The translations under genes and the position numbers were made by a program. Below, one piece after another: positions 1 to 9,765 of a stretch of 64,000 bases of DNA (its first letter is position 1; every line of letters begins with the position of its first letter). Origin of the DNA: Chiua virens (Eukaryota; Basidiomycota; Agaricomycetes; Boletales; Boletaceae); the NCBI GenBank assembly GCA_019787685.1, contig JAHNUO010000005.1, positions 1,674,001 through 1,738,000 on the forward strand, written 5' to 3'. The notes under the pieces were generated by a model that had not been told where the DNA came from, did no database searches, and worked only from the letters and a program-made list of their open reading frames with translations.

Positions 1-1532
1 TGCACTTTTCGTGATGGATAGGTCGACCGGGATGGAAGTCACTTTGAAGATGACCCTGCGGTCCTCCTCAATCCCCAAAAAGGAGTTTACACCCGGCGAC
101 AAGATGGGCATCTAGATCGTGGGTTTAAAGGAAATTTATCACGGCGATACAGTAGGCGGGATGGACACCACAGAGGAGGCCGTGTGAATGGTACCAATCC
201 AAAGCCTTCTGGTGAACCGCCGACTATCTCGATCAGAACGGAGAATTTGTCGTGACCTTCCCTCCCCCCATTTCTGATTCTGAATCAGCGTCTTCTATCC
301 AACTTGACAACTTGTATGATGTGGAGAACCGACTTCAAGTTAGCTCGCCACTGGAGACGTTTACCGGACGCACGACAAGAACGTGTTACGCAGGTGTTGT
401 ACTTCAGAGCGAGGGCGAAGGTTGGCTGCGTTCATCCTGGAGTCGCTGGAGGGATGAATCCTCTCTTCCAGCGCATCTTGGTTGATACCGTCCGTGATAC
501 ATCGCTCTTTGGCCACCCTTCGTCATTTTCGATGAAATGTTTGTTGGGCCCATCCCGGGCGCCCAGCTCAGCTTTATGTCCGGATATTGCAGCGCCGAAA
601 TTCTTACTGGCGGTATTCTTCCTTTTGCGTCAGGCTCGCCTCCGAGCGGGTGTTCCAAGAACTCCAGAGTCAATCCAGAGTCGACGCATTGTTACATGGG
701 CACAGTGGCATTTACACCACAGGCTGTCAAGTGGCCAACACGATGGTCCATATGATCGGTTAATTGTTACGGCAAGCGTATGTGGCGATCCATACAAGCC
801 GAATGGGAATGTAATGCGGCGACACGCAGTACGAGCTCCATCAGGTCACCGTCTGGCGTTTTTGTCAGATTCAGGGTCGTGTAATGAACAACGATACTCA
901 TCAATAGCTGTCTACTATCATGATGGTATTTTGATACTTGCCTTGGGCTCACTACAAGTGTGATCTTTGTCTGCCATCGATAGTGATTCACAGGTCCGAC
1001 AGGGAAAAAATAGTGATGCCCTGTGACTTTGGCCATGGGACCTACAAGGATATGTGCTGTATGCGCGTCTGTCAGACATCAATATTAGTGCATCACGGAG
1101 GGCATGTCCCGGACTCCCGGCCGGATCGAAGCAAGTCTGCGCAGTGTGAGATGCATATCTGATTCTGTCCGTGGCTAGGGTTCTTCAATACAAGCGTCGG
1201 ACACTGATCAAGAAGCATGGCGTATTTCATAACGAGTTAAGAGGACCGAGGAGGTGGAATATGCTGTCGGCGGAACACGGCGGCGCTGGATCCCCTTGAA
1301 TGCATCAAGAATAGTTCACGATGACTCATGATGCCAACCTGAGTGCATGCATCATAAGCCCTCCGAGACTCAAGCTATAGCTAATCGATAAGCTTGAAAT
1401 ACTGCTCGCGAAATTTGCACGCCCAGTGCCGCAGATCAATCAACCACCTGCCAGGCCGACGCGGCCATTCAAGTTGGTGGAGTTTTCAATATTTGTTTGT
1501 TTTCGGGGGGTTGCGACTACGACGTTACTAAC
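1..1532. other. Gene-poor stretch, no supported gene
   Basis: Several overlapping open frames of 60-220 codons occur on both strands (for example 304-963 plus and 767-1036 minus). None shows a recognisable domain, and they overlap one another without a consistent splice pattern. Codon content looks random. I read it as intergenic or decayed sequence. Confidence 0.5.
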
Positions 1533-1680
1533 ATCGATTTGTAAATACCACGGGTCATATTGTCCCGTTCGACCGTGATATCTGAGTCGGACATGTTGGT
1601 TGCCCAGGTGCGCAATTGTTTGCCATGAGGCACCCATGATGCCAGGTGTATAGATCTCAGGCTTGAGGTACGTCTTCTTT
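1533..1680 (-). other. Orphan exon-like coding segment
   Basis: On the minus strand a continuous frame reads through KPEIYTPGIMGASWQTI and GRTGQYDPWYLQID, then meets a good donor (GTTAGT) at about 1532. The residue composition, rich in W, Y, H and P, looks like real protein rather than shadow. I find no matching upstream or downstream exon, because the sequence upstream runs straight into the repeat at 1.8-2.06 kb. It may be a remnant of a gene cut by that repeat. Family not recognised. Confidence 0.25.
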
Positions 1681-1815
1681 GGAATTTGATTTCCATTCTG
1701 ATGCTTACAGCAGTACTTGTGTGAGTGAAATGAGATTGTGTGAGAAATTTTGAGGCGCGGCGATGGTCAGACGGAAAAGGAAATCAGTGTCAACAGCAGG
1801 CAGCGGGGAAAGCGA

Positions 1816-2063
1816 CTAGTCTGGTGACCAGCCCGTCTATGGATAACTACTTAGATAACTACTTATCCTACGGACGCCACGGGCCGGGCTATCCTGCACA
1901 GCAGAAGGGTCTAAAAATGTACTTATAAGTCACGTTGTCGTGAGAAGCCGCGCGTCCCTTTTGCGTCGCTACGAAGTTTACCAGACCGTCTATCGACGGT
2001 CTGCCTCATCCGAAAAGGATCGCGGCACGCGTGACCTCATAGACGGGCTGGTCACCAGACTAG
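1816..2063. repeat. Fold-back element with 26-bp inverted arms
   Basis: Positions 1816-1841 and 2038-2063 are perfect reverse complements of 26 bp, separated by 196 bp. Inside each arm CTGGTGACCAG is itself palindromic around its central base. The spacer carries a 12-bp tandem duplication (GATAACTACTTA twice, 1842-1865) and a small hairpin near 1983-2003 (CAGACCGT paired with ACGGTCTG). No transposase frame is present. This fits a MITE-like or fold-back element, or an inverted duplication. Confidence 0.6.
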
Positions 2064-2397
2064 AAAGCGACGGACCCACCTCTACAGGTCTACAATGGTC
2101 AATCGGCGGATCAGCGACAACCTCAAAGAGTGTGTTCTCGGTCTCTGGAACCATGGCTCAAATCATCTAGAAAAACGCAGTCTGTGTCAAGGTACTAATA
2201 GATACATAGTCTTGCTACTACACTGAGCCAGAGTGCAACTACAAAGTAACGTATTCGTCAATTAGGGAAAGGAAACGGTGTTATGCCGCGAGCTGATACA
2301 CTGTCCAACTTAGACGCCATCTCTCTCTCTAAGGGACCGGATGAGAGGCGTTTCGAAAGGCAACTTTGCCAGGACGGCCACTTACAGATAGGACCAC

Positions 2398-3531
2398 TCA
2401 GTTGCCTCCGACTCCATGCTTTTTCAACAGATGAATTCGCCTCGTGTGGTCGCGAGTGAACCGCTGCGGGCACTTCGGGCATAGAAACCATCTTTCAAGG
2501 TGTTTCTCCTGGATATGCCTCAACAAGCTTCTTTTCTTCAGTTTAATCGAGCAGCCGACCCAGCGACATGTCAATTCCACGTGGCGTGGGACTGCGGGAA
2601 CATGACAGGAGCGCAGATGCGCGGAAAACTGCGAATCCAGAATTTTCGCGTCGCAAGCGCCGTCACGGTAGTCCCCGCTCCAAGAGCACGTATGGTAGCG
2701 GTGCTGGGGGGCGTTCCCAGCTGGATCCCATTGGTCCGACCTGGCGGCCTTGGAAAACCCATTTTCAGAGGCGATGACTTCCGCACTGATCGGACACTGA
2801 AGCGAATCAGACCTGACATGGATAGACGTTAATCCTCGCCCAGCAAGATTGTGGTCGGGTCTGTGTGCGTCTAAAATATGGCGGGAGCTATGGTCCAACA
2901 CAGCAGACTCTTGCAAGAGGTAATTGTAGGGATCGAGACCCTCTACTAACGGACTTGGACCAACGTTTCCTGGCTGTGGAGAGGAATAGTCTGAAACAGG
3001 ATGTGATCCCAGGACACGACAATCAGAGAAAGGCATGAAATCTTCTCCGATAAAATTCAAATGCAAGTCGGATTCCAAGGATAATAATTCTTGTCCAACA
3101 AGCGGGTCAGGACATGTTCCTGTAGGTACCGTAAGTGACTGGACCTTGGAATATTTCCCTTGGAACATCACTTACTAGCTACCCCGGTCAAATCACTTGG
3201 AAATCGTTGGCAAAATTTATGGAAATAGTATTCATCATGATTGTCAACGAATCTCGTCTGGGAATATCTGGGTTGTTTCAGTTCCTCCGGTTCCTCCGTC
3301 CAGGTTGAGCAATATCAGGGAGTCTCACCCGTTGTAAGCCGTCAGGAATTCGCCTGAGGCAAGCGGTGCCGACTTGGGATTGCCTATGCAGCCTGGCCAT
3401 TGCATGTGGGAAGTGGTGTCGGCCAACATGGGCTCATGTTGATGACGGCGCTCCATCAGATCCTTTGGCCCATGGATGAGGTCGAAATTGTAGTAACGAT
3501 AGATATTTCTGGTGAGTTCTGAGTCAGACAT
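2398..3531 (-). CDS. C2H2 zinc-finger protein, putative transcription factor
   Basis: The main exon is a 257-codon frame (2398-3171). Its C-terminus carries two adjacent fingers. The first has an unusual wide CRWVGC pair followed by HIQEKH; the second is classical, CPKCPQRF then HLLKKH. The last residues are GVGGN. A further Cys/His group (residues about 165-195) may be a degenerate finger. A likely first exon at 3329-3531 begins MSDSELTRNIYRYYNF and ends at a GTGAGA donor; the acceptor lies near 3170-3185 but is not certain. Zinc fingers at the extreme C-terminus of a low-complexity protein are typical of fungal DNA-binding regulators. Target genes cannot be inferred. Confidence 0.65.
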
Positions 3532-4931
3532 GAGAGGAACTTGAGATTTGCCTCTAGATCGGTACCACCAGGTTTCTTATATCTGCTATTCAGTTTCATG
3601 ACCCGGAGTTAGTAATTATAGATCATGATCCCAATGCCGGTGGTACACTGGATGATCGACTAGCATATGTAAACAAGGCGCGGCCTCGAGGCTTTCAACA
3701 GATTACACGCAATCATATCGCAGGCCTTGCTGTTACCTCGCTGAAGAAAGGTGCTAATCGGCTATGTCATGATTAATGTACTGACTGAGTGGTTTATGTA
3801 AATTCATTGTCGCTGGGGGACAAAGGGACAATTTCCACCAATGCACCTGCTAGTAGGCCGCCGCTAGATCTAGTATATTTAATTGTAAAAATCAATAGTA
3901 TACAGTACAACGCAGGCTGGATCTAGCGCGCCATGTCGGCACGGATCAATACCGCATTTTTTAGCAGTCTGCCAAATTTAGTTGCTGTCGCTTGAGATCC
4001 AACTTCGATCTACCGATATGGCAAACCACTAGTAGAACGCTGCCACGCCGTTTTAATCGCCCTTAGTACCAAACAGGGGCGACCAACATCATTAACATTG
4101 ATCCAGACGACTGCGTCGTGTATCCGTTCTCAGCGGTCTATCTGGACACTGGCAGAAGATATTCCAGTCGGGTTCATAGTGGAACACGAAGCAGTGGTCG
4201 CAAGGGTTGGGGCTGCTTGTCACAAACATGCTGTCGAAGGCCAGGGCTACGTGGCTACTGGTGCTTCATCATGAGCACACATGTTTATCCACAGTCCGAC
4301 TCCACACACTAATCTGATAGTTTTCCTCAGAGCGCCCCTTGATCATCCCTGCTTAGGACAACCCATAGTGTTCAAGTCCACCCACGGTATTCACTGTCAC
4401 AGACACGAATCACATCGCTGATTCACGCTCAATACAATTTGAAATTACAGCACTCACCGATGGCACATCTTAGCTATCCGACAATCTCGATAACGGAGAG
4501 ATACAGAAATGAGTATACTAGTATATGCATGTGCGAGAGAATGGAATCAAACATGGGGACCAATCAAAATGGACTAACTCGGAATCTGAATTGGAAAGAT
4601 GGAAGAGACAAATCCCAACATTATCAACCCTTTCAAGAATCGACATCCCGGTGACCTAAGTGTTGGCGATGCAACGCAACTCTGCCAATGCGGCGTGCTG
4701 ACGTGCACGTTTTGCAGCACGCTTGCTCCTTAGGGCGGAGGTGGCGGCAGGCGGTGCAGCTGTATCGTTCGGGGCGAGCATGGACTCGGAGGGGCTGGAC
4801 GGGGTGGTCGTTTGTGCTATACCTAGTCATGATGCATCGGATAAATGTGCTGGGAGGAGAGTTTGTAGAACAGGTGATGTAGCGCGGGACGTGTTAGGTG
4901 AGGCGGCGGCAAACAATCAATAGATCCTCAC
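3532..4931. other. Intergenic, AT-rich, with a small fold-back
   Basis: No gene recognised. Imperfect inverted arms of 12 bp at 3862-3873 and 3917-3928 (11 of 12 pair) flank an AT-rich core. Open frames at 4118-4312 and 4439-4654 have no domain. On the minus strand below 4885 a frame continuing from the orphan exon may run to 4665, ending in an Ala/Arg-rich tail, but the splice junction is unclear. Confidence 0.4.
3862..3928. repeat. Short AT-rich fold-back
   Basis: CGCTAGATCTAG at 3862-3873 pairs with CTGGATCTAGCG at 3917-3928 with one mismatch. The loop contains a second, weaker pairing (GTATATTTAATTG with CAATAGTATAC). It could be a MITE remnant or a chance hairpin. Confidence 0.35.
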
Positions 4932-5051
4932 CATATGCGCCAAGTGTGTGCTCGTCCCCATCGGCATCGTACACCACAACGCTACGTTGAAGGTCCTTGA
5001 TCTGTGGGTAGGAGAAGCGTCCGGGGTTGACGGGTGCGGCAGGGTCACTGG
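4932..5051 (-). other. Orphan internal exon of unknown gene
   Basis: Reading on the minus strand, an acceptor (TTGGCACAG) at 5052 is followed by exactly 40 codons, including FSYPQIKDLQRSVVVYDADG and DEHTLGAYG, then a donor GTGAGG at 4931. The clean acceptor-frame-donor structure and protein-like composition argue for a true exon. The VVVYDADG..HTLG pattern resembles the start of AhpC/TSA-like thioredoxin-fold proteins of fungi, but this is weak. Neighbouring exons cannot be joined with confidence, and upstream lies the minisatellite. Confidence 0.35.
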
Positions 5052-5339
5052 CTGTGCCAATCAGCAAGTCTTATTGTGACTTATGGCCCATCTGAATTGA
5101 TCTGATTGATTTAATTTTTTTCGTAAAACACAGCAAGCTGAATTAGGCTGCAAGCTTTGTTAGACATTGACAGGCATTACCGTCGCGACGGACGCAACAA
5201 TGACACCCCTGCCCACACCTCACCATCCCCTGCTCTCGACCTCGGCCTCACCCTCCTAGTACTAGGTAACTGAACGGGTGTACCCAGGGTAGCAGCGCAG
5301 ACATCCGTACCCGTGCCAGCGAATACACCCGCACCCTCA

Positions 5340-6020
5340 GTAACCGAGGTACGAGACGAACGCGACAACGTGTCGCATCGTCGTCGTGTCGGGTCGTGTC
5401 TCGTACGAACCGGTGGCGCAGGGACGAAGGGACAAAGGAATGAGGGTGAGGAGCGAGGAGTGGCTTGATAGGTGAGGGGTGAGAAGGGCAAGCTGTAGGA
5501 GGGGTGAGCTGTAGGGCGGTGAACGCGACGTGTCGCATCGTCGACTCGTCGCGACGAACCGGCGGTGGGATGGTACGAGAAGGGGGAGTCGTCACGTCAA
5601 CGAGCGCGTCGTCGTCGTGGCATGTCGCGTTGTGTTGTCCGTCGTGCCCAACTCGCCAAATTGTCATCGAGTGAGGTGGCAGAGGAGGATGAAGAAGGGT
5701 GAGTGCAGGAGGGCGAGGTGCAGCATGACGACGATGTGACAACGTGTTGCGTCGTCACCACAGCACATTGTGACGTCGTCGTCGTGTCCAGGTGGCACGA
5801 AGGGTGACCGCCGGGGGGTAAGGTGTGGGGGCGAGGTGTGGGAGGGTGATGTGTAGGACGGCTGGCCCGGGGGTGAACGCGACATATCGACAATGTCACG
5901 GTCATCGTCGCGGGTGGATTGGCACGGGTGAACGACACGCAGAGGGGAAGAGACAAACACAACATGTGGACGATGTGACACGTCACATCCTCGTCACGTT
6001 GTGTCGCCTCCTCATTCTCG
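5340..6020. repeat. Degenerate minisatellite
   Basis: Variants of a GTGTCGCATCGTCGTCG-like module recur at about 5365, 5530, 5600, 5740, 5885 and 5970. They are separated by purine-rich GGGTGAGG/GGCGAGG spacers and by repeated GGTGAACGCGAC and ACGAAGGG blocks. Period is irregular, roughly 70-190 bp. Long open frames on both strands (e.g. 5248-5742 minus, 5597-6289 minus, 5825-6565 plus) come from this repeat composition, since stop codons are rare in it, and are not genes. Confidence 0.6.
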
Positions 6021-7142
6021 TCGTTGCGTGCTGTCGTCGGGTGGCATGGAAGGAGAGGGAAAAGTGGAGGGGGAGGTGTAAGAAGGTGAGGTGGAGGACG
6101 CGGAAAGACAGCGAGTGGGAGGAAAGAGAGAAAGGGCGAAAGAGGTGGACGTCCATCCGAGACCCTAGCTATGTCGACGTGCTGGACAACGGGAGGAAGC
6201 CCAGATGGGGAGGAGAGCTCTTGATGCGCGGTCGGTACGAAGGCCAAGTCCCACGTTGTCACAGTCACAGACGCATGCGGCGCGTTCAAAGTGCTTTACG
6301 AACAAAATTAAGTCACGATAATCCAGAAAACTTACAATATATTGCTGTGCTGTACGTTGTGTACGTGAGGTCCTCACGGGAAACTCCGGATCGTGCCTCT
6401 GCTGGCGGTGGGGTACCGTCGAAGTGCGCCGTGATGGTCAGCATCAGTGTGATTTCCACTATCTTACGTCTAGGTGGTAAAAGGGGGATGGTGGCAAGGA
6501 AGACCGCCAAGACACTGAGCAATTTAGCAAAAGTCTTGGCATCTGAATTGATTGTACGTCGCTGATTGGCTGGCGTTGTAAAATTTCATTCGTGATTGGC
6601 CGCGTCGACTCTAGATCTCGACCCGACGAATTTCCCGTGCGCGAACACGAACTACGGGTTATCCACCATCCGTAACTTGCCAACGACGTAGGCCGTTCGG
6701 GTGCGCCGCATTCCCTTGTTTTCTTTCCTCTTCGATCTGAGCTCCTCCGTTTCAATTTACTGTTTTCCTTGAAGTTCGCCCTTCAACCTATCTCGACTTC
6801 AAGCAATTCTTTCTTCCCACGCGCCATACCCGTTCGCACCCTTGGCAAAGGTGGCTCACAGGCACATCGCCGATGCGACTGCATCAGGTGTCAGAATGAC
6901 AAGTAGTCATAAGAAATCATACTTAGTTACATAATAGAAAGACATGTAGTCCGAACACAGTATGTCGAACTTGGTGTCCTAATGTAGGTCTGCCAATGTC
7001 AGAAACCAACATACAGCAAGGGAGTCAACATAATTTATCGCATTATATAATGAAATCAAACCTGCCCCAGTCTGTTTGCCCAAGCTCGACAGATGTCAAA
7101 TGACATTGGTAGAGACAAGAACAAAGAGAAAAAGGAGGATCC
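6021..7142. other. Intergenic between minisatellite and U2 gene
   Basis: A minus-strand frame at 6313-6522 begins with a hydrophobic stretch (MLSVLAVFLATIPLLPP) that could be a signal peptide, but no continuation is convincing. Two CCAAT-type motifs (ATTGG at about 6565 and 6596) lie close together. From 6900 to 7140 the sequence becomes AT-rich and holds no frame. Confidence 0.4.
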
Positions 7143-7334
7143 CCCGACAACACAAGCTGGCAGTGCAGTAGCAAGGTCATCGCATCCCCGGAGTTGCAAG
7201 CAGAGCTCGCGGGGAACAAGGGCGGCAAAAATTTGATAACCAAAGAATGAGGGCGGTGCCCTCATAATAGTGGTTAAACTATTAAGAACAGATACTACAC
7301 TTGATCTAAGCCAAAAGGCCAGAGTGGTAAGGAT
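7143..7334 (-). ncRNA. U2 spliceosomal snRNA
   Basis: The minus-strand transcript would begin AUCCUUACC at 7334. It contains the near-invariant block GGCCUUUUGGCUUAGAUCAA, then GUGUAGUAUCUGUUCUU; the branch-point-pairing GUAGUA sits at RNA position about 37, as in other U2 RNAs. Stem IIa/b sequence follows, then an Sm-type site AAUUUUUG at 7226-7234 (RNA position about 101-109). Next is a stem III hairpin closed by CCCCG/CGGGG and a stem IV with a CUGCACUGCC loop region. The length of about 190 nt matches the family. The exact 3' end is estimated. Confidence 0.95.
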
Positions 7335-7351
7335 TCGAGGTGTCGCGCTCG

Positions 7352-7363
7352 GCTTTATATATC
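7352..7363 (-). promoter_or_regulatory. TATA box of the U2 snRNA gene
   Basis: On the minus strand GATATATAAAG lies about 20-30 bp upstream of the U2 5' end at 7334, a suitable spacing for transcription start selection. The gap between this box and the stop codon of the neighbouring gene at 7417 is only about 50 bp, so the U2 promoter must be very compact or lie within the 3' end of that gene. Confidence 0.6.
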
Positions 7364-7416
7364 TTTCTTGACGCGCGCACGGACCATGTAGAATCACGTG
7401 ATAAAAGTACAAGTAT

Positions 7417-9563
7417 TCATACAGTCGTCTTCTCGTCTACGAAATCAATGGCGGATTCGAGCCCTCTGACGATCTTGCCAGCCCGCTGCGTGACACCACG
7501 CATAAACGTACTTTGACGTTTCGGAGGCGATGATGGCCCTGGATGCCCAGGCGGATCCCGCACCTCGGACCCGTATGACGTCGAAGAGGATGTCCTCAGG
7601 TTTGAGCTCGAACGAACATGTCGTAGGGGGGCGCTTGGAAAACACCGCGCCCCGGTAGATGCGCTAATAGTCCGTGTGTTGGTGCGTACGGAGATGCCCG
7701 GAAACTGCCTCCCTATCCTGCCTTCCTTTGTCCCGTTCATCCCTTGTCGTCATCGTTGCCTCGGCGGAAAGCGTCGTAGAGCGTCTCCGAGGCGAGGGCG
7801 TGGTGCCAACAGTTACAGTACTGACCCTCGTAGTTTTAATCCGGTCTGGAGAACGCGGAAACTCTGTGGGACCGTACCCGCCACCACCGCTTGCTTGAAT
7901 AACGTTGCCGATGTTAAGATACGGTCCGTGTGGATGAGATCCAAAGGAATTGGTAGCAAGTTGTGACATAGATAGCGACGGTGATCTGACTCTGGGCGAG
8001 CCTGCCGGCGATGCTTCCGAAAGTGGTGGCGAAGGTAGCGGTCCAGACCCACTACCGGTAGGATGCGACTTATGCGCAGTGGACTTGCCAGCCTTGGTTG
8101 AACGCTGCTTGACTCGGCTCTGCCGCTCCAGGTCCCTCACCCATCCTTCCCACTCCATCTCGCTGTCGTCGTCGTTCTCTTCGTCTGTTCCATAAATGTC
8201 TGGTGCAATCGCGCACGTCTTGTACTGCATTTCCTGCGAAAAAGCTTGACGATGGTGATGAATGTTCCCCAACAGTGACTCCCCACGGCCCTTTTCGGCC
8301 CAGAGTACCCATGCCATGGGTTTGCCCACATCTCCCATGCCAGCTTTCCGTGCATTTTCAACAGTATTGATCCGCCATTCAGGATAGGGAATTGTCTCGT
8401 ATGGTGCAAATGATGCTGCGACAGGCGACGAAATCAGGTTTTGAGAAACGGCGATAATGGATGAGGAGGGGACAAAGGACGAGGATATCGGCTCAGAGGC
8501 CTGACGGTGGAGAATGCGGAGAATGCTTGAAAAAGCTGAAAGCGATTCATCGCACATTCACTCCAGTGAGAGCGAAAAAGCTCACCATGATCATCGAGCA
8601 TGTCGAGGGCAACCCAGTCTCCATCCCCCTTGCAGGCGTCAGCCGAGACATCTTGTTCTTTCGAGTCCGACGTAGGGTCCAGACTTGGGAAGGGTTCGTG
8701 AACATTGCTTTCTAGAATCGGAGACGATGGCGACGATGGCGGTGGTGAAGCCATGCCAGTTTGCGAAACTGATCGAGGTTGAAACTTGATGCAAACGACG
8801 CGAGGTTCGGTGATAATGGAAAATGCGCGTTCCAGCGCATCAGCCCCACGAAGAGCGCTCAAGGAGTTTAATGGAAATTGCTGAACTGGAGGACTCGTCT
8901 GAAGCCGAGGGGATCAGTGTTGTGCTGCAGAGCAAGAGAGAGTGAACGCACCACATGGTCCTTGCAGAGGGAGAGTAATCCATGGTTGATAACGACCCAA
9001 CGGGTCTTCCACTCTGTCCTGATCTTATGTCTCTTTTCCGAACCGCTGGACTTGGAGAGTTTGTCCTTTGCCTTGTGGCCGTCGATGGCGGGTGGCTCGA
9101 AGCGACCAGACCTATGACTCCATATGATACGCAGGATCTTGACCTTGGCATGAAAGTAAGGTTGTATGTATTCTGCGAGGACATCGCGCTGTAGTGGAGC
9201 GATGGTGCCGATGGGATACATCTCGAGGAGCTCATAAGGACGAAGATGGTACCATGAGAGGGGAAAGTCGTCCTCGAGGACGGCACCGGTGGAAAATGAC
9301 AAGAGGGTGTACCGATCGACGAGAGGGCTGCTTCCGGCTGGATAGTCGGGGAAGAGAAGACGGGTTTCGCGTCGAGAGATGGATAAACCATCGATTTCTT
9401 GACGGGTGTGCGAGGGGGCAAGTCCTGGTCGGAAAACTCGTCGTCTTCGTTGTAGCCATCGTCGAGACTGTCGAGGGAGGAGCTGGAGCGCACGCTGGAC
9501 GCGAATGTGATGGGGGAGACGGTGCGACGTGTGTGAGGACCTGGAGACTGTGCGAGACAGCAT
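7417..9563 (-). CDS. PH-like domain protein, function unknown
   Basis: The start is ATG at 9563 (MLSRTVSR). Two very short introns (46 and 44 nt) reconcile the apparent frame changes near the 5' end. The middle reads YELLEMYPIGTIAPLQRDVL, then AEYIQPYFHAKVKILRIIW, an acidic-basic linker and TEWKTRWVVINHGLLSLCKD; the K..RWVVI..G.L..C pattern is that of a PH-type fold. After a second folded segment (YPEWRINTVENARKAGMGDV, MAWVLWAEKGRGESLLG) the C-terminal third is Ser/Pro-rich and probably disordered. It ends GLESAIDFVDEKTTV. The protein may bind membranes or a partner through the PH-like region, but no specific role can be given. It is transcribed away from AVO1, about 200 bp from its start. 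Confidence 0.7.
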
Positions 9564-9765
9564 TTTGAGAGAAACCAGAGCTTGACTTGTTTTACTTTCC
9601 AGGTGTCGTCGAGATGGGTAACGAACCACTGGTCATAGGTGACTTGGAACGGTTGAGTTGGGTGAGGGACAAGGACGGAAGCGAGTACGTACTGAATCTG
9701 CAGGCGATAGGGACTAGCATCGCGACACTTGGTGGCAACTTGCCAAAGAGTCTCACATTACTATC

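Noticed and set aside
5248..6565. Long open frames on both strands (5248-5742 and 5597-6289 minus, 5825-6565 plus)
   Set aside because: They overlap a degenerate minisatellite rich in CGTCGT and GAGGGG. The translations are low-complexity (HP, TRR, SPP) and the open frames follow from base composition.
7056..7412. Minus-strand frame of 118 codons across the U2 region
   Set aside because: It runs through the U2 snRNA gene, whose conserved sequence explains the region; the translation has no domain.
9330..9563. Apparent frameshifts at the 5' end of the PH-like gene
   Set aside because: Two short GT..AG introns of 46 and 44 nt bring all segments into one frame, so no mutation is needed.
9194..9568. 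Plus-strand frame of 124 codons opposite the PH-like gene
   Set aside because: It is antisense to clear coding exons; its Gly/Arg/Asp-rich text is a shadow of codon bias.
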